From positions 1 through 64,000 of the forward strand of contig NZ_RFSK01000019.1 in NCBI RefSeq assembly GCF_009923995.1: a stretch of DNA of 64,000 nucleotides, read 5' to 3'. A program made the translations under genes and the position numbers. Of this stretch, positions 54,029-62,598 are shown piece by piece (position 1 is the first letter of the stretch; each line of letters begins with the position of its first letter). The stretch comes from Janthinobacterium sp. (lineage in GTDB: Bacteria > Pseudomonadota > Gammaproteobacteria > Burkholderiales > Burkholderiaceae_D). The notes beneath the pieces are model-generated. The model made no database searches. It was given only the letters and a program-made list of their open reading frames with translations, and was not told the origin of the DNA.

Positions 54029-56272
54029 TCACTTCTGCTGCTGCGGCAGTTGCTGCTGCTGGTACTGCTGCAGCAGCGGCTGCGGCGGCGTGGCCGCATT
54101 GGCCGGCGCGCCTGGCGGCGGCGTCGGCGCCGGCGGCACGGGGCGCGTCACCATGTTGCCGCCCACGGGCTGGCCATCCTGCAGGGCCGGCAGCACGGGC
54201 GTGCCCAGGTCCTTCAGCATCAAATTGCCCGTGGCCGGCACGGCGGCCGTCTCGGCCGAACGCATGTAGTCGTAGCGGTCGGCCGCCAGGCTGCCGCTCT
54301 GTTCCTTGTTGCGCACGATGACGGGGCGCAGGAAGATCATCAGGTTGGTCTTCGTGCGCTCGCGCGTCTGGTACTTGAACAGGTTGCCAATCAGGGGAAT
54401 GTCGCCCAGGCCGCGCACCTTTTCCGCGTTGTCGCCCGTGGTGTCCTCGATCAAGCCGCCCAGCACGATGATCTGGCCATCGTCGGCCAGCACATTGTTC
54501 TCGATCACGCGGTTGTTGATGGTGATGCCGCTGACGGCCGACGCCGTGGATTTGTCCACGCTCGACGTCTCGTGATAGATGCCCAGCTTGATGGTGCCGC
54601 CTTCGGAAATCTGCGGGCGCACCTTCAGGGTCAGGCCCACTTCCTTGCGGTCGATGGTCTGGAACGGATTCGTGTTGGTGCCGGCCGTGCTGGTGTACTG
54701 GCCCGTCAGGATAGGCACGTTCTGGCCCACCTTGATGGTCGCCAGTTCGTTGTCCAGGGTGATCAGGTTCGGCGTCGACAGGATGTTGGCGTTGCCGTCC
54801 GATTCCAGTGCATGCGCCACGGCGCCCAGGCCCAGCGCGCCGTTGATCTGCTTGAAGATGCCGACCGTCAGGCCGCCCGTCGGCAAGGTCTTGCCGCCGC
54901 CCGTGGCGATGGCGCCGATATTGTTGTTGGTGCCCGCGGCGAACGACTGCAGCGCGCCCACGCGGTAGTTGCTGGTGCTGTCGCCCGACAGGCCCAGCCA
55001 CTGCACGCCGAATTCGGACGCCTTGGACGACGTCACTTCGACGATCAGCGCCTCGATGTAGACCTGGGCGCGGCGCACGTCGAGCTGGTCGATCACGGCG
55101 CGCAGGTTGCGGTAGACGGCCTCGTTGCACGTCAGGATCAGGGTATTCGTCGAGGCATCGGCCTGGATGAAGCCGGCCGCGCCGCCCGAGGACAGCTGCT
55201 GCGGGCCGTTGCTCAGTGAAGCGCCGCCCGAGGTGCCGCTTTGCGTATTGCCGCCCAGGCCAGTGCTGTTCATGCCGCTGTTGTTCTGGCTGATCTGGTT
55301 GTTCGTGGCGAGGTTGCTCGTGCCCTGCTGCGCCGAGGCGGCCGTGCCGTCCGACGTGACGACCGAGCGCAGGGTCTGCGCCAGCTTGGTGGCGTCCGCA
55401 TTTTTGAGGTACACGACGTGCACGTTGCCCAGCTGCGTGGTGGGCTGGTCCAGCTTGGAGATCAGCGACTTGGCCAGGTTGGCGCGCGCAGCCGACGGCG
55501 CGCGCAGCACCAGCGAATTGGTACGCGGATCGGCCAGCACGGAGACCTTGCCCGTGTCGCCCGCCGCGCCGGCGCCACCGCCGCCGCCTTCCATCAGCTT
55601 GTTCACCATCGACGCCAGGTCGGAGGCGATGGCATAGCGCACGGGGATCACGTCCAGGTCCGTCGAGGCGGGCACGTCGAGCGCGGCGATGATCTTCGCC
55701 AGGCGCTTGAGGTTATCCGCGTAGTCGGTGATCACCAGCGAGTTGTTGCCCGGGTTGGCGTTGATCGTGTTATTCGGCGAAATCAGGGGCCGCAGCACGG
55801 CCAGCAGGTTGGCCGACGATTCGTAGTTCAGGTAAAACACCTGGGTGGCGATCTGGTCGCCCTTCACCTGGCTGCTGCCGTTGCCCACCTGGGTCGGCAC
55901 GGACTGCAGCTTGGCGTCCGCTTCCGGCACCACTTTCGCATAGCCGTCGCCGGACACCACCGCATAGCCCTGCAGGCGCAAGGCCGAAGCCAGCAGCCCG
56001 AAGGCCTGCGTCTTGCTGATGGATTTTTCCGACACCAGGGTGATCGTGCCCTTGACGCGGGGATCGATGACGAAGTTGATGTTGGTGTAATGGCCCACCG
56101 CCTTGATCACCGACTCGATGTCGGCGCCGACGAAGTTGAGTGCCGCCTCGTCGCCGGGCGCGGACCAGGCGGGTGCCGGCATGCCGGCCACGGAACAGCA
56201 CAGCAGGGCGGCGGCCGACAGGCGGCGCAGCGAGAAGGAGAAGGTATTTGGGCTCACGGATGGTTTTTTCAT
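54029..56272 (-). CDS. gspD: Type II secretion secretin GspD
   Basis: The 747-residue outer-membrane channel protein has a signal peptide (ending near PAWSA, residue 38). Periplasmic N0 (ALNFVGADIESVIKAVGHYT) and three N1-N3 repeats follow, with IVITDYADNLKRLAKIIAALD-type motifs in shorter form. The secretin core (about 420-660) contains VPILTGQYTS, KVRPQISEGGTIKLGI and VLGGLIEDT. The C-terminal tail is Pro/Gln rich (LLQQYQQQQLPQQQ) and long, with no obvious S-domain for a pilotin. It forms the dodecameric or pentadecameric gate through which folded proteins leave. Its start overlaps the gspN stop (ATGA). Confidence 0.97.
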   Translation of the reverse strand: MKKPSVSPNTFSFSLRRLSAAALLCCSVAGMPAPAWSAPGDEAALNFVGADIESVIKAVGHYTNINFVIDPRVKGTITLVSEKSISKTQAFGLLASALRLQGYAVVSGDGYAKVVPEADAKLQSVPTQVGNGSSQVKGDQIATQVFYLNYESSANLLAVLRPLISPNNTINANPGNNSLVITDYADNLKRLAKIIAALDVPASTDLDVIPVRYAIASDLASMVNKLMEGGGGGAGAAGDTGKVSVLADPRTNSLVLRAPSAARANLAKSLISKLDQPTTQLGNVHVVYLKNADATKLAQTLRSVVTSDGTAASAQQGTSNLATNNQISQNNSGMNSTGLGGNTQSGTSGGASLSNGPQQLSSGGAAGFIQADASTNTLILTCNEAVYRNLRAVIDQLDVRRAQVYIEALIVEVTSSKASEFGVQWLGLSGDSTSNYRVGALQSFAAGTNNNIGAIATGGGKTLPTGGLTVGIFKQINGALGLGAVAHALESDGNANILSTPNLITLDNELATIKVGQNVPILTGQYTSTAGTNTNPFQTIDRKEVGLTLKVRPQISEGGTIKLGIYHETSSVDKSTASAVSGITINNRVIENNVLADDGQIIVLGGLIEDTTGDNAEKVRGLGDIPLIGNLFKYQTRERTKTNLMIFLRPVIVRNKEQSGSLAADRYDYMRSAETAAVPATGNLMLKDLGTPVLPALQDGQPVGGNMVTRPVPPAPTPPPGAPANAATPPQPLLQQYQQQQLPQQQK

Positions 56273-57025
56273 TGTCTAAACTCTAAGGCGATGATGTTTT
56301 TTTCGCTATTGCTACGGCGCTGTCCCAGCAAATTCAACAAACTCGCCAAGGTCTCTTCATATCCTGCTGCGGCCTGGGCCTGGCCGGAAAACTGCATGCG
56401 CCCCTGATTCAGGCTGCCGCTGCCGTCCAGCAGCAGCGGTCCCTTGATGGAGCGCAAGGTCAATGTCGCCTGCTGCCCCTGCCAATCGAAATCGAGTTCA
56501 TAACTGCCCAGCGGACGCAGGGACGACAGGCGCGACGCCATGTCCGTCATCTGCAGGGTGGTGCGGCCGATGGCGGAAAACTGCCGCTGCTCCAGGGCCA
56601 GCTCCAGGGTGCTCCACGACAGGCGCATGCTGCCCGTCGGCGCCACGGTATTCAAGGGCGCGCCCAGGCAGCAGCAGGGCCGCCGGACTGACCTGCCAGT
56701 GCGACCAGGAACCGCGCAGGTTGACGGGCTGCGACAGCGCCTGCGGATTCTGCAGTTCCACGTCCGCCGATCCCCACAGCACCGAGGGCGAGATGCGCCA
56801 GCTGAAGCGCCCCGGCAGCAAGGGCGTCACGGCGCCATTCGCGCTGGCCGCCCCGCCGACAAAGGCCGAGCCGCGCCACAGGGTACCCTGCGCGTCGCCC
56901 AAGGTCAAACGCCCGCCCGTCTGCTTTTCCACGATGCCCGCCACCCAGCCGGCCGGGAAAAACACCAGCAGGGTGATGCAGACGCTGGCAACGATGGCCA
57001 GCAGCCATCCGAGCACGCGCATCAT
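56269..57025 (-). pseudogene. gspN: gspN, split by a frameshift near 56665
   Basis: Two overlapping frames together give one GspN. The first starts at the ATG overlapping the gspM stop, with the anchor MRVLGWLLAIVASVCITLLV and then WVAGIVEKQTGGRLTLGDAQ up to the VSPAALLLPG segment. The second resumes as GAPLNTVAPTGSMRLSWSTL and runs to the TGA overlapping gspD. One added base near 56660-56668 (in the GGGCGCGCCC run) would restore a single protein of about 250 residues. GspN is an accessory T2SS protein, dispensable in several species. A sequencing error in the GC run is as likely as a true mutation. Without correction the first frame ends in about 60 unrelated residues. Confidence 0.85.
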
Positions 57026-57555
57026 CGCGTCGCGCCCGGGCTCTGGTGCAGGCTGAAGGTGGCATTCACCTGGCCCGCCTTGTCCTGCGCCGTGATGGTG
57101 GCTTCCTGCACGGCGATGCGCCCTTCGCGGCGCAAGCCGTCGAGCCACAGCATGACGCTGGCAAACGGCACGCCGTTCAGCTGCACGCGCGCATATTCAC
57201 CCGTCAGCGACAGCGATTGCGGCGTCAAGCCACGCGCCTTGAGCGACGCGTCCAGGCTGGCGCGGCTCATGGGGGCCACCTGCACGGGCGCCTGGCGCGC
57301 CAGCTCGCCCGCTTCGCGCGCCAGCGCCTGCAATTGGGCCGCGTTCTGGCGCAGCTCGGGCAAGCTCTTCTGCAATTCGATGCGCCCCGTCCAGGCCGGC
57401 TCGAAAAACACGGCGTAGACGAGGGCCAGGCCCGCCACCACGCCGCCGAGGGCCAGCAGCTTGCGCTCCTGCTGCGTGCGTTCGGCCCAGAACGTTTGCA
57501 GGTTCTGCTCCTGCCCCACCAGCGCGGCGCGGATCTTGTTGACGGCTGTACTCAT
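57022..57555 (-). CDS. gspM: Type II secretion protein GspM
   Basis: The 177-residue inner-membrane protein has a short cytoplasmic tail with QNLQTFWAERTQQERKLLALG, one membrane helix (about 37-55, GVVAGLALVYAVFFEPAW) and a periplasmic coiled/ferredoxin-like domain ending GQVNATFSLHQ. GspM binds GspL and stabilises the assembly platform. The start MSTAVNK is chosen because it overlaps the gspL stop as ATGA and puts the membrane helix at the usual place. The stop overlaps the paired ATGATG of gspN, so gspL, gspM and gspN are translationally coupled. Confidence 0.93.
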   Translation of the reverse strand: MSTAVNKIRAALVGQEQNLQTFWAERTQQERKLLALGGVVAGLALVYAVFFEPAWTGRIELQKSLPELRQNAAQLQALAREAGELARQAPVQVAPMSRASLDASLKARGLTPQSLSLTGEYARVQLNGVPFASVMLWLDGLRREGRIAVQEATITAQDKAGQVNATFSLHQSPGATR

Positions 57556-58781
57556 GCTTTTACTCCCGTGGCCAGGCTGATCTTCCACACGCCCGGCGCC
57601 GTTTCATTCAGGGCCAGCTTGCGCGCGGCCAGGCCGTCGCGCACCTGCGCCTGGGCGCTGGCGTCGACCATGTCCGGCTTGAGCTTGACGATCAGGCTGC
57701 GGTCGCGGTACTCCAGCGACGCCACCACGCCGCGCCCGGCCAGGCCGCCCAGGGCCTCGCCCAGGGCCGCGCTCATGCTCGTGAAATCATCCATGCTGGC
57801 CTGGCCGCCCTGCAGCTTGGCCGCTGCGATATTGCGCCGCATCTGCTCCGCTTCCTGGCCAAACACGGGCGCTTCGTTCGGATACGCGGCCTTGAAGGTC
57901 TGCTGCATCGACGTGCGCACGGTGGCTGCCTCGCGCTTCAGCCGCATCCATTCGATATTCATGCCGGCCAGGTTGACGACCACCGTCAGCAGGGCCAGGC
58001 GGATGGGCCAGCGCCAGCGGCGCCAGTCGGCGGCCGATCCCGTGGCCGTGCCCAGCGCGGCAGCCAGGTCCAGCGCAGCGCCCCTGGCGCCGGCGATCCA
58101 GTGCGCCCAGTGATCGGGCTCCACCGTCACGCCTTCCATGCCGGCGGCCAGCTCTTGATACTGCGCAAGCTCGGCTGGCGCCACGTAGACGGTCAGGGGC
58201 ACGTCGCCGGCAAAGGCGCGCGTCGCCAGCAGCGCCTGCTGCGGCTGGGCCGGCAGCACCAGGCCCAGGCCCTCCTGCGGCGCCTGGCGCAAGGCCAGTT
58301 CCAGGCCGTCGCCAGCCGCCTGCAAGGCGGCCGTCACGCTGCCCGGCTGCAGGGGCAGGCACAGCTGCGACGGCAGCAGCGCCAACTTGCGCGCGCCCTG
58401 CGCCAGCAAGGCCTTGACCAGCACCTCGGCCCAGGCGCGCTGCGCCACGGCCACCGTGCGCATGCCCTGCGCATCGGGCGCGCCAGCGGCCAGCAGGCAA
58501 TCCTGGGCGTCGCCCAGGATGTGTTCTTCCACCAGGCCCGGCAACGCCGCGCGCAGGCGGGCGCCGGCCAGCGGCGGGGTTTTCAGGCGCAGCAGGGTCA
58601 CGTCGGCCGCCGCCAGCAGCAGTACCACCTGCTTCGCGCCGGCGATCAGCTGGCCCAGGCTGCCCAGCGGGGCGCTGCCCTGCTGCAGCAAGGCGCCGCC
58701 GTCGCCAGCCAGCACGAAGGAGCAGGCAGGCGCGCTGTCGGTGGATGCCTTGGCCGGGTGACGGATATACAAAGTTGTCAA
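57552..58781 (-). CDS. gspL: Type II secretion protein GspL
   Basis: The 409-residue protein has a cytoplasmic actin-like (ASKHA-fold) domain (about 1-250, LVLAGDGGALL-type opening and LRAALPGLVEEHILGDAQDC), a membrane helix (about 262-280, WPIRLALLTVVVNLAGMNIE) and a periplasmic ferredoxin-like domain ending in GVWKISLATGVKA. GspL anchors GspE to the membrane and pairs with GspM. The only workable start is TTG (MTTLYIRHPAK), since a stop lies five codons upstream in frame. It follows gspK by 19 nt and overlaps gspM by four. Confidence 0.93.
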   Translation of the reverse strand: MTTLYIRHPAKASTDSAPACSFVLAGDGGALLQQGSAPLGSLGQLIAGAKQVVLLLAAADVTLLRLKTPPLAGARLRAALPGLVEEHILGDAQDCLLAAGAPDAQGMRTVAVAQRAWAEVLVKALLAQGARKLALLPSQLCLPLQPGSVTAALQAAGDGLELALRQAPQEGLGLVLPAQPQQALLATRAFAGDVPLTVYVAPAELAQYQELAAGMEGVTVEPDHWAHWIAGARGAALDLAAALGTATGSAADWRRWRWPIRLALLTVVVNLAGMNIEWMRLKREAATVRTSMQQTFKAAYPNEAPVFGQEAEQMRRNIAAAKLQGGQASMDDFTSMSAALGEALGGLAGRGVVASLEYRDRSLIVKLKPDMVDASAQAQVRDGLAARKLALNETAPGVWKISLATGVKA

Positions 58782-58800
58782 AGTGACTCGCTTTCAGGGG

Positions 58801-59778
58801 TTAATTTTCCCGCAGCCAGACCAGGCTGGTGGTGCGCTGCGGATCCGTTTTACGATTGACGAGCGCCACGGCATCAAGGGCGGCGCGGTCCAGGCGCACG
58901 CGGATGACGGTGAGGAAGTAGCGGCTCTTCACGTCCAGCTCGACACCTCCGATCACTTGCTTCGCATCAATATTATTCTTGAAGTTTGCCAAATCAACAA
59001 ACTTTTTACGCGGATTGCTCAAAGTCAGGGCGCTGGCCTCGGACAGCGACATCATCGTCACGGCCGCCAGCACTTCGGCCGGCGCCGTATTCACGTTCAC
59101 GGGCGTCAATTCCGGCAGCACGATGACGAAGTCGCGCAGTTTTTCGATCATCTGCGGCGTATAGCCGGGCACGGCCAGCAAATCCTCGACTTGCGTAAAC
59201 GCCACCGGCTCGCTGCCGCCGCCCGTTGCGGCGGCGGCGGCGGGCGTCTTGCCATCGGTGCCGCTGTCGGGGGCGCGCGGTTTCGGCCGCGCGCGCAGCA
59301 CGGCATCGGCCGTCGCCTGCGCCAGGCCGCTATCGAGCTGCAAGTTGGACAGCAGGCGCTGATAGGCCTGCACATTGCCCGCATTGACACCGCCCGTGGC
59401 ATTGATCAGGTTGGCAATATTGAAGCGCGCCTGCGCGTCGAGCGCGCGGCCCGACACGGTGGCATCGAATTTTTCCGTGTCGACCTTTTCGCGGTCCACG
59501 TAATCGTCGAGCCGGGCTTCCTCGATGGGCGTGGCCCACACGCCGTCGAGGGCCGTCAGCGAGGGATTGTCCTGCCGCAGCCAGAAGCGGGCGAAATCGA
59601 CCATGCCGCGCATGGCCCACTGCGTCTGCAGGCGCAGGCGCTGGTTTTCCATCGAGCGCACCTGCACCTGCTGCTGCCAGAACAGGCTGGCGACGACGGT
59701 GATGGCCAGCGCCGTCAGCAGCAAGGCCGTGATGACGGCCACGCCGCGCTGGCGCGAGGGACGCAGATGACGCTTCAT
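58801..59778 (-). CDS. gspK: Type II secretion minor pseudopilin GspK
   Basis: The 325-residue protein has the prepilin leader RPSRQRGVAVITALLLTALA with the Gly/Val processing point, then a long hydrophobic helix. The large globular domain is typical of GspK (LFWQQQVQVRSMENQRLRLQ, WLRQDN, VNVNTAPAEVLAA). It tips the pseudopilus with GspI and GspJ. GspK is larger than other pseudopilins (about 320 residues), as here. An Ala/Gly-rich low-complexity stretch (KTPAAAAATGGGSE) sits at about 197-210. The ATG overlaps the gspJ stop (ATGA). GspO, the processing peptidase, is not in the window. Confidence 0.94.
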   Translation of the reverse strand: MKRHLRPSRQRGVAVITALLLTALAITVVASLFWQQQVQVRSMENQRLRLQTQWAMRGMVDFARFWLRQDNPSLTALDGVWATPIEEARLDDYVDREKVDTEKFDATVSGRALDAQARFNIANLINATGGVNAGNVQAYQRLLSNLQLDSGLAQATADAVLRARPKPRAPDSGTDGKTPAAAAATGGGSEPVAFTQVEDLLAVPGYTPQMIEKLRDFVIVLPELTPVNVNTAPAEVLAAVTMMSLSEASALTLSNPRKKFVDLANFKNNIDAKQVIGGVELDVKSRYFLTVIRVRLDRAALDAVALVNRKTDPQRTTSLVWLREN

Positions 59779-60395
59779 CCCGGCCCCAGTAAAAAGACCT
59801 TGGAAAGGCCCGCGTCCTGGCCCGGCATCTGCAGGGTCACTTCCAGGCCCGGCACCTGCGTGGAGATGGTGGCGCCCGCCGTCAGCACGTTCCAGGCGCC
59901 ATTGCTCCAGCCCCGCATGACCATGCTGTCGACGCCGCGCATCAGGGCCACGTCGGCGCTGGAGGTATCCGTATCGTCGCGCGCCGCCTGCCACAGGGTG
60001 TCGAGCACGGCCAGGTCGCGCGTGCCGTTCGACTCGCGCCGCGTCAGCACGCCGCCGCGCAGGCGGTAAGTGACCACTTGCAACTGTTGCGGCTCCTGTT
60101 CCGAGGCGGCCAGGCGCACCAGGGTCAGGCGGTCGTTCTCGGCCGTCAGGTTGGTGCGGCCATTGAGCAGACTGTTGTTCTGCCCGGCGCCGGCCAGGTG
60201 GTCGCAGTCGCTTTGCATCTGGGCAAAGGCCAGCTGCATGCCGCGCGCCTGTTCCAGCTGGCTCGTCAGCACTTCGCGCGAGCGCACGATACTGTCCAGG
60301 CCGCGCCAGCCCAGCACGGCGACCATGGCCAGGATGCCGATCGCCACGAGCAGCTCGATCAGCGTGAAACCGGCGGAGAGCGGGCGGCGCGCCAT
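59775..60395 (-). CDS. gspJ: Type II secretion minor pseudopilin GspJ
   Basis: The 206-residue protein starts with the prepilin motif SAGFTLIELLVAIGILAMVA (cleavage after Gly, methylated Phe, E5). RGLDSIVRSREVLTSQLEQA follows, then a beta-rich domain ending in SKVFLLGPG. GspJ is one of the tip pseudopilins that assemble with GspI and GspK. The N-terminal MARRPL is short and basic, as expected for a prepilin leader. It is coupled to both neighbours, its ATG overlapping the gspI stop by one base and its stop overlapping gspK. Confidence 0.95.
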   Translation of the reverse strand: MARRPLSAGFTLIELLVAIGILAMVAVLGWRGLDSIVRSREVLTSQLEQARGMQLAFAQMQSDCDHLAGAGQNNSLLNGRTNLTAENDRLTLVRLAASEQEPQQLQVVTYRLRGGVLTRRESNGTRDLAVLDTLWQAARDDTDTSSADVALMRGVDSMVMRGWSNGAWNVLTAGATISTQVPGLEVTLQMPGQDAGLSKVFLLGPG

Positions 60396-60778
60396 CAGTC
60401 GTTAAAGGAAAGCAAGACCAGGCGCACGATGCGCCGGGCCGGATACTGCGCGTCATACACGTTCACGCGCACTTGCCGGATGCGGGGATTCGGCGTGGCC
60501 ACCACTTCTTCCTCGCATATGAGTTTCAGGTCGCCCTGCGGGCAGTCGACCGTGCGCTTGCCCGTCTGCGGGAAGGTTTTCGCCAGGCGCAGGCGCACGA
60601 GGTGGTTTTCCGCCGACCAGGTGGCCATCATGGCGCTGCGCAAGCCGTCGCTGTTCTGCGTCAGGCTGCCGACGGCGCGCAGGGACGCGCCCAGGGCCGT
60701 GCCGACGATGACGAGGGCGACGAGCACTTCCAGCAAGGTAAAACCGCGCTGGCGGCGGGAACGTGAGGGCGGCATCAT
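60395..60778 (-). CDS. gspI: Type II secretion minor pseudopilin GspI
   Basis: The 127-residue protein starts with a basic leader and RQRGFTLLEVLVALVIVGTA, the class III signal processed by GspO after Gly. A short globular part is typical of GspI (WSAENHLVRLRLA; PNPRIRQVRVNVYDAQ). GspI nucleates the pseudopilus tip with GspJ and GspK. Two adjacent ATG codons (60778, 60775) overlap the gspH stop; either may be used. The same ATGATG arrangement recurs at the gspM/gspN junction in this operon. Confidence 0.94.
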   Translation of the reverse strand: MMPPSRSRRQRGFTLLEVLVALVIVGTALGASLRAVGSLTQNSDGLRSAMMATWSAENHLVRLRLAKTFPQTGKRTVDCPQGDLKLICEEEVVATPNPRIRQVRVNVYDAQYPARRIVRLVLLSFND

Positions 60779-61269
60779 TGCTCGACCGTGAAGTGGCCGA
60801 TGCCGTCGGCGCGGATGGCCACGCTGCGCTCGCCGCTGGCCAGGGTCAGGACGAAGGGCTTGTCGACCGGTTCGCGGCCGAAGATGATGCGCAGGGGCTG
60901 AGCCACGCTGTTCGAGGGCTGCACGCTGAGCAGCATGGGCGTGTTGGCAAACGCCCGCTCGCGCAGCAGATCGTCCTGCGTCACGGGCTGCCACAGCTTT
61001 TCATTGAGCACCAGGAAGCGGTATTGATTTTCATCCGCCTCGAACGCCACCTGGCGGCTGCGCACGATGGCTTCATCGCGCGCCAGCTGCAGCAGCAGGG
61101 CGATGCGCTCGGCTTCCTTCTGCAGCGCCTGCTGCCCGTTCGGCATGGCGTTCAGCGACACGAGGCCCAGGGTGACGCCGATAATGACCATCACCACCAG
61201 CAGTTCGATCAGCGTAAAGCCGCTGGCACGTCGCCGGGGCACTGCACGGCCGGTGGTCATGGCAGGCAT
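60775..61269 (-). CDS. gspH: Type II secretion minor pseudopilin GspH
   Basis: The 164-residue protein has the prepilin motif RASGFTLIELLVVMVIIGVT, then KEAERIALLLQLARDEAIVR and the beta-rich GspH domain (EADENQYRFLVLNEKLWQPV). The C-terminal ADGIGHFTVEQ is short. GspH connects the major pseudopilus to the tip complex. The first ATG is used; a second one three codons later (61260) is possible. It lies 12 nt after gspG. Confidence 0.94.
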   Translation of the reverse strand: MPAMTTGRAVPRRRASGFTLIELLVVMVIIGVTLGLVSLNAMPNGQQALQKEAERIALLLQLARDEAIVRSRQVAFEADENQYRFLVLNEKLWQPVTQDDLLRERAFANTPMLLSVQPSNSVAQPLRIIFGREPVDKPFVLTLASGERSVAIRADGIGHFTVEQ

Positions 61270-61281
61270 GCAATGGAAAAC

Positions 61282-61734
61282 TTACAGTTCCCACGAGCCG
61301 ATATCGGCATCGTCGCCGCTACCGCCGGGCTGGCCATCTGCACCCAGCGAAATGATGTCGACTTCGCCTTTGATGCCCGGCGACAGGTATTGGTACGGGT
61401 TGCCCCATGGATCTTTCGGCATCTTTTCCAGGTAGCCGCCCGCCTTCCAGCCGTTCGCGGCCGGTCCCGTCGTCGGTTTTTCGATCAGCGCATGCAAGCC
61501 CTGCTCGGTGGTCGGATAGCGCTGGTTGTCCAGGCGGTACAGTTTCAGGGCCTGCATCACGGTGGCGATGTCGACTTTCGCGGCGGCCACTTTGGACTCG
61601 CCCGTGCGGGCGATCAGCTTGGGCACCACCAGCGAGGCGAGGATGCCCATGATCACCACCACGACCATGATTTCGATCAAGGTGAAGCCACGCGCGCGGC
61701 GCTGGCGTGTCGGATGGTTTGCTGCGTTTTGCAT
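61282..61734 (-). CDS. gspG: Type II secretion major pseudopilin GspG
   Basis: The 150-residue protein has the basic leader MQNAANHPTRQRRARG and the processing motif GFTLIEIMVVVVIMGILASL. The GspG globular domain follows, with TVMQALKLYRLDNQRYPTTE, DPWGNPYQYLSPG and the Ca-binding loop near DDADIGSWEL. GspG subunits form the pseudopilus rod. It is the first gene of the leftward operon, so the promoter should lie in the 94 nt upstream, before moeB. No strong ribosome-binding site is visible, and no clear promoter was found by eye. Confidence 0.96.
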   Translation of the reverse strand: MQNAANHPTRQRRARGFTLIEIMVVVVIMGILASLVVPKLIARTGESKVAAAKVDIATVMQALKLYRLDNQRYPTTEQGLHALIEKPTTGPAANGWKAGGYLEKMPKDPWGNPYQYLSPGIKGEVDIISLGADGQPGGSGDDADIGSWEL

Positions 61735-61828
61735 AAGAAAGAGAGAAGAAGGTGAGTAATGAAGGCAGAGTATAAAGCGGAAATATGACAAAGCCTGTCA
61801 TATGGGGAAAAAATTCTGCGCCGGGTTT

Positions 61829-62590
61829 TCAGAGCGACAAGACCACTTCGCCGCAGACGGCGCAGCCGGGGTCGCGCGCCACGCGCATGCTGCTCCATTC
61901 CATGTGCAGGCCGTCGAGCAGCAGCAGGCGTCCGGCCAGCGATTCCCCCACGCCCATCACCAGTTTCAGCGCCTCGGCCGCCTGCATGGCGCCCACCACG
62001 CCCACCAGCGGGGCGAACACGCCCATGGTCGAGCACGCCTCATCCGTGAACTGCTGGTCCTCTGGGAACAGGCAGCAATAGCAGGGCTGGGTGCCCGTGC
62101 GGGGGTCGAACACGCTCACCTGCCCATCGAAGCGGATCACGGCGCCCGACACCAGCGGCACCCCGGCCGCCACGCAGGCGCGGTTGACGGCATGGCGCGT
62201 GGCGAAGTTGTCCGTGCAGTCGAGCACCACCGTGCTGGAGCAGACCAGTTCGGCCAGGCGCGCGCCGTCGAGGCGCTCCTGCAAGGCCACGATGTCGATC
62301 TCGGGGTTGATGCCGGTCAAGGTTTCGCGCGCCGACGCCACTTTCGGCTGGCCCACGCGCTGTGTGGTGTGGGCGATCTGGCGCTGCAGATTGGTCAGAT
62401 CGACCGTGTCGTCATCGACCAGGGTCAGCTTGCCCACGCCGCCGGCGGCCAGGTACATGGCGGCCGGCGAACCGAGGCCGCCCGCGCCGATCACCAGCAC
62501 ATGCGCGTCCAGCAGGGCTTGCTGGCCTTCGATGCCGATCTCATCTAACAGGATATGGCGCGAGTAGCGCAGCAGTTGGGCGTCGTTCAC
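61829..62590 (-). CDS. moeB: Adenylyltransferase MoeB/ThiF (HesA/MoeB/ThiF family)
   Basis: The 253-residue E1-like enzyme has the nucleotide motif VLVIGAGGLGSPAAMYLAAG, the DxNxQRQ-type segment DLTNLQRQIAHTTQRVGQPK and the Zn-binding pairs CYCC and CAVC. The catalytic region is visible as QPCYCCLFP. MoeB adenylates the C-terminal Gly of MoaD for molybdopterin synthesis; ThiF does the same for ThiS. The two cannot be separated by sequence here, and neither moaD nor thiS is adjacent. The start is GTG. The gene lies 8 nt after the ctpA stop and 94 nt before gspG, so it may be cotranscribed with ctpA. Confidence 0.9.
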   Translation of the reverse strand: MNDAQLLRYSRHILLDEIGIEGQQALLDAHVLVIGAGGLGSPAAMYLAAGGVGKLTLVDDDTVDLTNLQRQIAHTTQRVGQPKVASARETLTGINPEIDIVALQERLDGARLAELVCSSTVVLDCTDNFATRHAVNRACVAAGVPLVSGAVIRFDGQVSVFDPRTGTQPCYCCLFPEDQQFTDEACSTMGVFAPLVGVVGAMQAAEALKLVMGVGESLAGRLLLLDGLHMEWSSMRVARDPGCAVCGEVVLSL

Positions 62591-62598
62591 GGCGGTGA

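Noticed and set aside
56269..57148. Two separate small genes instead of one broken gspN
   Set aside because: The C-terminal frame would need a TTG start inside a conserved stretch, and both parts together match one GspN in the expected operon slot.
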